Made by a program: the position numbers and the translations under genes. From an uncultured Eubacteriales bacterium (GTDB taxonomy: Bacteria > Bacillota > Clostridia > Oscillospirales > Butyricicoccaceae), in assembly GCA_910579575.1 (NCBI GenBank), contig CAJTUM010000018.1, positions 1-40,220 on the forward strand: a stretch of DNA of 40,220 nucleotides, in the 5' to 3' direction. This document shows positions 36,672 through 40,220 of this stretch, piece by piece. The notes under the pieces were generated by a model. It was not told the origin of the DNA and ran no database searches. It was given only the letters and a program-made list of their open reading frames with translations. The stretch's first letter is position 1; the number at the start of each line of letters is the position of its first letter.

Positions 36672-39600
36672 ATGAGAAAAAGACTTTTGTCAGCGCTTTT
36701 GGCCATGGCCATGGTGCTGACGATGCTGCCGATGTCCGCTTTTGCGACTGGCGAAACAGGCGGCGGCGAAACAGCGACTATTGGGACGCTGGAAGCTGGC
36801 TTTGAAATGGAAGCGGCTAAAGCTGAAGAGAAGCTGGGCATCGACAGAAAAAAGGACGATTCGAGCACTTGGTGTGACCCGAAGACAATGTATGTTTTGA
36901 TTAAGGGCGTGGCTCTGAATGATAAATATACACTTAAGGTTACACATACAAAAGAAGATGGTTCCTCTGAAGATGTATACACAGAGCCCCAGTTTACAGT
37001 TGCGCAATCCTCTGTAGATAGAGGATTTTCCAGAGTGTATTTCTCTTTTGACAAAACAACAAAGCCGGAAGGCGAGACACATTCCACAGCAACGATTAAT
37101 CTGGCTGCGGGCGTGTATACTTTTTCGGTAACCAAAGATGGCGTCGAAGAGCCCCTGACAACATCTATTGAGCTGGTTGAGGAGAATGGCAGCTTTAAAG
37201 TCAAAGAGGAAGAAGTAACGCCTCCCGCTACCAAAGCAGAAATGGTAGTTGGTTATAATCCCCTTGCGGCAGACGCCGAAAAAGCCTTGGGAATTGATCG
37301 TGATACCGAGCCTTCGACAAATTGGTGCGACGATATGACCATGTGGGTCAAAGTTAACGGCGTAGCAAAAGATGAAGTATATAATCTTTCTGTTACAAGA
37401 CTCAAAGATGCCGCCACTGAGGATGTAATAGGTGCGGACGATTACACCATTACTGAAGCTCAGGCTACAAGAGGATTTGCCCGTATTTATTTCACTTTTG
37501 ATCCGACTGTGAAAGACGATACGAACCATTCCGGCGCTAAGGTTGATATTGCAGCTGGCGATTATACCTTTACCCTGAAAAAGGGGAGCGAAGTTGTTGA
37601 CACTGAGAAGCTTACACTGGTTGAAGACGCCGATAGTAAAGGCGGCTTTAAGGTTGGAACTTCCGAAGTTCAGGAATACACTATCACAGTGACTACTCCT
37701 GAGAACGGCACAGTGACAACAAATCCTGTTGGCAAAGCTGCTGCAGACACAGAAGTGACAGTCACAGCTGCGCCTGCTACTGGATATGAAGTGGACGAAA
37801 TTACTGTCATGAACGGCACAGAAAAAGTGACAGTAGAAAATGGCAAGTTCAAAATGCCTGCTGCCAATGTCACTGTTACTGTGACATTTGTTAAGGCCAG
37901 CGATCCTGTGACCGAAGGCATTGCCGCCGGCTTTGGCTGGACTGCTGCCGAGGTTAACACGGCTCGGGACGCGGCGATTAAGGCTGCTGGCAAGACCGAT
38001 AACAGAGAGAACAAGGAAGACGCGCTGGATCAGACTGTTTGGTTCATGGTCAACGAGCCTGTTGCGACTACCGAGAAGGGCAATCACTATTGGTATGAGA
38101 TTACCGATGGAACCAAAGTCCTTTGGGAAGGCGCTATGGACTACGAGGCCAATGCCGCCAAGCTGGGCATGATTTCTACCAGTTTCCTGCACAATGGCCA
38201 GAATAAGGGCGACGAGAAAGTACCCGCTAAGCTGGTTATCAATGTGTGGAAGACTAACGCTGCTGTGACTGCGAAGCCGGCAACTGGCAATCCCATGACG
38301 CAGGAAATCACCACCGGCGCCAACCCCCTGAAGATTGACACAGTTACTCCCAACGCTGCTGAAAAGACTGTCAAGGTGACATTCAATCAGGACCTGCTGG
38401 GCCGTTATGTGATCGAGCTGAAGGCTGGCGACGAGGTTCTGAAGTCTTTCACAACGGAGTGTGTAGCTCCCACCCCTGCGGTTGCTAAGGCTGAAGGCTA
38501 TACCTTCACAGATGTAACCCTGGCCGCCGGTAAGTATACTGTCAACGTCTATCAGGCTAAAGCGACAACAGGAGCTGTTACTCCTGCTATCGACAGCAAG
38601 GAAGTTGAGCTGAAGGCTGAGACGATCACTGAGATCAGCGTCGAAGATGCTGCTGGTCTGAGTGTTGCGGTTGACGGCAATAAGATTGTCCTGACTGGCA
38701 ACATGAAGGACGCGGACAAAGAAATTACACTGAAGTACAAAACAAGCGCCGATAATACGGGTACCGTCAAAGTTACCTATGATGCGGATGCTGAAGAAGG
38801 TAAAAAATGGACGCTTGGCGCGATCACCCTCTTTGGCGACACAACATATACTCTTGACGCAACTGGCGTAAATTTCTTGGCGGATAACGTTGATATTGTT
38901 GCTAAAGATCCCGAAGTTGAGATTAAGGAAGAGATTCGGGAGGCTCTGACAGCGGCTGGCTTTGACGCTGCTACTGCTGTTGACGCCGATGCAACCGATC
39001 TTCTGAGCGATGCGAAAGTCGATACAATTATCCCGAAGAGTAAGGAAGATGCTGCCGCTCTCTTGACTGCAGACAAAATTGATGTTGGCGAGACTGGCGA
39101 AGCCGCTGGCGACTTCACTGAAGTTCATGTTGTCTCCTATTTCGCGGTAGAAGTCGTTGACTATGCTGCGGCCAAAGCTGCGGAAGGCGAAAAGCCTGCG
39201 GAACCTGCGACCATCACGCTGAATATCACTCCGATGGTGAAGCGTGTGCCTGCTGTTCCTGCGGATGGCGTTAACCCTGCCAAGCACGGCGAGTTCAAGA
39301 ACGAGGCTGACGCCGCCGCTACCAAGTTGGATGGTTATGAAGCCAGCGAGCCGATTGTTTTCACTGTGAAGCTGCCTACTGGTTTTGTTACTAATGACAC
39401 CAAGGATTTTGTGATCGCCAAGCATTATGCTGACGATACCAAGACTACAGTGAAAGAATGGATTTCTACTACTGTTACAGAGGACAAAGGCGCTTACACC
39501 GCTTCCTTTAACGCTACTACATTCAGCCCCTATGAATTGACCGTTGACAATAGAACTGTCAATGTAACATTCAAAAATGGCGCGACCGATGTTTTGGCTG

Positions 39601-40220
39601 CAGATGATTATGATGTCACTAACATTGGTTGGACTCTGCCGGTAGTAGCAGAAGAAGATGTGGAAGACGGTAAGGAATTCAAGGGCTGGGCTTATGAGTC
39701 TACTGCTACAGCTGCTGCTTTCACAGATAAGACTTTGACAGAAGCTTTGTTGGATGCTTGGATTGCAAAAGCCACAGCAGAAAACGGTACGAAGAGCCCG
39801 TTGGTTCTGTATGCCGTGATCGGCGATAAGTCCTCCGGCGGCGGCACAGGCCCCGCTCCTGGCGGTATTGGTGGCGGCTCTTCCGGCACAACCACTTACT
39901 CCGTGAATGTCCCGACCGTGTCCAACGGCACAGTGACTGTGAATCCGCGGAACGCTGCGAAGGACGCCACTGTGACAATCACAGTTTCTCCCAACCAGGG
40001 CTATCACCTGGAGAGCCTGACTGTCACTGACAAGGACGGCAATACCATCGAGCTGACCAAGGTCGACGCCACAAAGTACACCTTCAAGATGCCCGCTTCC
40101 CGCGTGGAAGTGAAGGCCGTCTTCGCTGAGGGCGAGGCTCCTGCCGTGTCCTTCACCGACGTGGCTGAGGGCGAGTATTACTATGACGCCGTCAAGTGGG
40201 CTGTTGACAAGGGCGTTACA
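36672..40220 (+). CDS. Very large SLH surface protein, 3' end outside the window
   Basis: At least 1183 residues, open at the window edge. Signal peptide 1-25 (LLSALLAMAMVLTMLPMSAFA). Two tandem repeats of about 135 residues (about 36-176 and 190-327) share LGIDR, STxWCD, TMxVxxxGVA, RGFxRxYFxFD and AAGxYTF; a more divergent third unit (about 413-525) shows WFMVNEP. A bacterial repeat domain lies at 336-407. The middle is Ala/Thr/Val-rich with no known enzyme motif. Near the end come a Gly/Ser linker (about 1056-1076), a second bacterial repeat domain (about 1078-1150) and the first SLH domain (from about 1157, FTDVAEGEYYYDAVKWAVDKGV). The anchor order is the same as in the protein at 26742-28136. 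ATG 36672 is taken; ATG 36666 is also in frame after AAAGGAG. Codon use is more biased than in its neighbours, fitting an abundant surface-layer-like protein. Confidence 0.85.
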   Translation, partial: MRKRLLSALLAMAMVLTMLPMSAFATGETGGGETATIGTLEAGFEMEAAKAEEKLGIDRKKDDSSTWCDPKTMYVLIKGVALNDKYTLKVTHTKEDGSSEDVYTEPQFTVAQSSVDRGFSRVYFSFDKTTKPEGETHSTATINLAAGVYTFSVTKDGVEEPLTTSIELVEENGSFKVKEEEVTPPATKAEMVVGYNPLAADAEKALGIDRDTEPSTNWCDDMTMWVKVNGVAKDEVYNLSVTRLKDAATEDVIGADDYTITEAQATRGFARIYFTFDPTVKDDTNHSGAKVDIAAGDYTFTLKKGSEVVDTEKLTLVEDADSKGGFKVGTSEVQEYTITVTTPENGTVTTNPVGKAAADTEVTVTAAPATGYEVDEITVMNGTEKVTVENGKFKMPAANVTVTVTFVKASDPVTEGIAAGFGWTAAEVNTARDAAIKAAGKTDNRENKEDALDQTVWFMVNEPVATTEKGNHYWYEITDGTKVLWEGAMDYEANAAKLGMISTSFLHNGQNKGDEKVPAKLVINVWKTNAAVTAKPATGNPMTQEITTGANPLKIDTVTPNAAEKTVKVTFNQDLLGRYVIELKAGDEVLKSFTTECVAPTPAVAKAEGYTFTDVTLAAGKYTVNVYQAKATTGAVTPAIDSKEVELKAETITEISVEDAAGLSVAVDGNKIVLTGNMKDADKEITLKYKTSADNTGTVKVTYDADAEEGKKWTLGAITLFGDTTYTLDATGVNFLADNVDIVAKDPEVEIKEEIREALTAAGFDAATAVDADATDLLSDAKVDTIIPKSKEDAAALLTADKIDVGETGEAAGDFTEVHVVSYFAVEVVDYAAAKAAEGEKPAEPATITLNITPMVKRVPAVPADGVNPAKHGEFKNEADAAATKLDGYEASEPIVFTVKLPTGFVTNDTKDFVIAKHYADDTKTTVKEWISTTVTEDKGAYTASFNATTFSPYELTVDNRTVNVTFKNGATDVLAADDYDVTNIGWTLPVVAEEDVEDGKEFKGWAYESTATAAAFTDKTLTEALLDAWIAKATAENGTKSPLVLYAVIGDKSSGGGTGPAPGGIGGGSSGTTTYSVNVPTVSNGTVTVNPRNAAKDATVTITVSPNQGYHLESLTVTDKDGNTIELTKVDATKYTFKMPASRVEVKAVFAEGEAPAVSFTDVAEGEYYYDAVKWAVDKGVT

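Noticed and set aside
36690..40007. Open frame of about 1100 codons on the minus strand
   Set aside because: It lies antisense to the giant SLH protein, has no ribosome-binding site or domain features, and its product is a Ser/Cys/Ile-rich mirror of the plus-strand codon bias.
1..40220. CRISPR arrays, tRNA or rRNA genes, intact insertion sequences, prophage
   Set aside because: Read for on both strands; no regular direct repeats with spacers, no cloverleaf, no transposase or phage structural genes were found.

Overview
The window looks like a chromosomal segment of a GC-rich, spore-forming gut-type member of the Clostridia, most likely Oscillospiraceae-like. That placement is an inference. 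It rests on a spoIIID gene, a large Bacillus/Clostridium-type SRP RNA next to dnaX-ybaB-recR, several SLH-anchored surface proteins, strong AGGAGG ribosome-binding sites, and sigma-A type promoters. I saw no rRNA, tRNA, CRISPR array, intact transposon or prophage.

Layout. 1-1105: the long-form hibernation factor HPF, then SpoIIID on the minus strand. 1223-5409: a DUF362 protein behind a MerR-type promoter with a 19-bp spacer, then larE-larB-larC, the nickel-pincer cofactor pathway. The lar operon has its own promoter and a leader that ends in a terminator. 5482-9185: a MATE exporter, a class V aminotransferase, a DUF6199-like lipoprotein and a frameshifted lipoprotein remnant. 9264-12784: recR, ybaB, dnaX, a GNAT acetyltransferase and the SRP RNA, all on the minus strand. 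12963-15547: tdh-kbl for threonine breakdown, with a long leader. 15706-21345: an HtrA protease, a small serine recombinase, an autoregulated MerR regulator, Ogt, and a membrane-bound glycerophosphodiesterase.

21393-28259 holds a surface operon: a 1721-residue secreted M60 (mucinase-type) metalloprotease with a dockerin-like module, followed 11 bp later by a protein with a cohesin-like domain, a Gly/Ser linker and three SLH domains. Together they could form a two-gene, wall-anchored protease complex. 28326-31665: a MarR regulator, a Cys-rich DUF1540 protein, a FabT-like regulator with two TTTGA-N3-TCAAA operators around its promoter, a DegV/FakB-like fatty-acid-binding protein, and an AT-richer orphan gene. 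31680-35830: a secreted protein with a copper-amine-oxidase-N-like domain, two small orphan genes, and a YtrA-type GntR regulator with its ABC transporter.

35988-40220: two related 26-bp dyads, one inside a 52-bp palindrome, lie upstream of a serine-recombinase remnant that kept its DNA-binding half but lost the catalytic domain. A very large SLH surface protein follows and runs off the end of the window. The protease/anchor pair and this recombinase-remnant/surface-protein locus are the two best candidates for undescribed biology.
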